Position numbers and translations under genes: made by a program. From Candidatus Hydrogenedentota bacterium (GTDB taxonomy: Bacteria; Hydrogenedentota; Hydrogenedentia; Hydrogenedentales; CAITNO01), in NCBI GenBank assembly GCA_007124105.1, contig SLFT01000007.1, forward strand, positions 1-6,548: a DNA stretch of 6,548 bases, written 5' to 3'. Positions 6,384 to 6,548 of this stretch are shown here, piece after piece; position 1 is the first letter of the stretch, and each line of letters opens with the position of its first letter. A model generated the notes under the pieces. That model saw only the letters and a list, made by a program, of their open reading frames with translations. It did no database searches and had not been told where the DNA came from.

Positions 6384-6414
6384 CGCGGAATAAGAAAACT
6401 CATGGACGAAAGAT

Positions 6415-6420
6415 AAGGAG
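6415..6420 (+). promoter_or_regulatory. Strong ribosome binding site for the partial gene at the right edge
   Basis: AAGGAG lies 6 nt before the ATG at 6427. It is the main evidence that the truncated frame at the window end is a real gene. Confidence 0.75.
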
Positions 6421-6426
6421 AAAATT

Positions 6427-6548
6427 ATGTCCCTATCGCCAATTCATACAATACCGCAACTTCCGATATCGTCATTTGCAATTCCACTTGCAATATGGGC
6501 GGCGGCACTGCTGTTTGTGGTCGCGCCCGCCGCGCGATGCGCGCCGCC
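6427..6548 (+). CDS. N-terminus of an exported protein, cut by the window end
   Basis: The frame starts with ATG at 6427, 6 nt after AAGGAG, and stays open to the window end (40 codons). It begins MSLSPIHTIPQLPISSF, followed by a hydrophobic stretch, AIPLAIWAAALLFVVAPAA (about 18-36), and then RCAP. This looks like a Sec signal peptide with possible cleavage in the Ala-rich end, or a single membrane anchor. The Cys at 38 follows AAR, a poor match to a lipobox, so a lipoprotein is unlikely though not excluded. No mature domain is visible, so no function can be assigned. It is divergent from the oxidoreductase gene, 343 nt apart. Confidence 0.7.
   Translation, partial: MSLSPIHTIPQLPISSFAIPLAIWAAALLFVVAPAARCAP

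Larger units (their letters stand above)
6084..6426. other. Intergenic region with short open frames of unclear status
   Basis: This 343-nt gap separates the oxidoreductase start from the next plus-strand gene. Positions 6084-6205 hold the oxidoreductase ribosome binding site and its candidate promoter. Positions 6212-6403 are open in one minus frame (63 codons). Positions 6227-6382 are open in a plus frame (51 codons, listed separately). Neither has a ribosome binding site or a recognised domain. The minus frame contains a basic stretch, RRFPMIHHRQRTKNIVQRLQ, which could suggest a remnant of a nucleic-acid-binding protein, but this is weak. It may be a decayed gene or a repeat fragment. Confidence 0.4.

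Overview
The window is a piece of a moderately GC-rich bacterial chromosome. Three minus-strand genes at the left form the widespread housekeeping order gmk, rpoZ, coaBC (guanylate kinase, RNA polymerase omega, phosphopantothenoylcysteine synthesis and decarboxylation). To their right are genes for exported proteins: a DUF4038-like glycoside-hydrolase-type protein with accessory domains, a Tat-signal Gfo/Idh/MocA oxidoreductase, and the start of another exported protein cut by the window end. Tat-exported Gfo/Idh/MocA enzymes beside secreted carbohydrate-active proteins are typical of Planctomycetes, Verrucomicrobia, Lentisphaerae and Hydrogenedentes-like bacteria. I infer an organism of that kind, but the window does not fix the taxon.

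Layout. Positions 1-151 are a non-coding tail downstream of coaBC; they hold a degenerate 10-bp tandem repeat and perhaps the last codons of a gene entering from the left. Positions 152-2456 (minus) hold coaBC, rpoZ and gmk. coaBC and rpoZ are 6 nt apart, but rpoZ and gmk are separated by a 277-nt gap with a possible internal promoter. Positions 2457-2610 are a divergent intergenic region with overlapping candidate -10 elements. Positions 2611-4596 (plus) encode the exported GH-like protein. Positions 4615-4755 are a compact nested-palindrome element that looks like a small non-autonomous mobile element, lying between convergent genes. Positions 4785-6083 (minus) encode the Gfo/Idh/MocA oxidoreductase. 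Positions 6084-6426 are mostly unassigned, with short open frames on both strands. From 6427 (plus) a new gene with a strong ribosome binding site runs off the window.

Function. The left block serves GMP phosphorylation, transcription and coenzyme A synthesis. The right block could act on sugars or glycans outside the cytoplasm, with the hydrolase-like protein working on a polymer and the oxidoreductase on a sugar derivative. They are convergent rather than co-transcribed, so a joint pathway is only a guess. I see no CRISPR array, tRNA, rRNA, defence system or phage gene. The most unusual structure is the nested palindromic element at 4615-4755.
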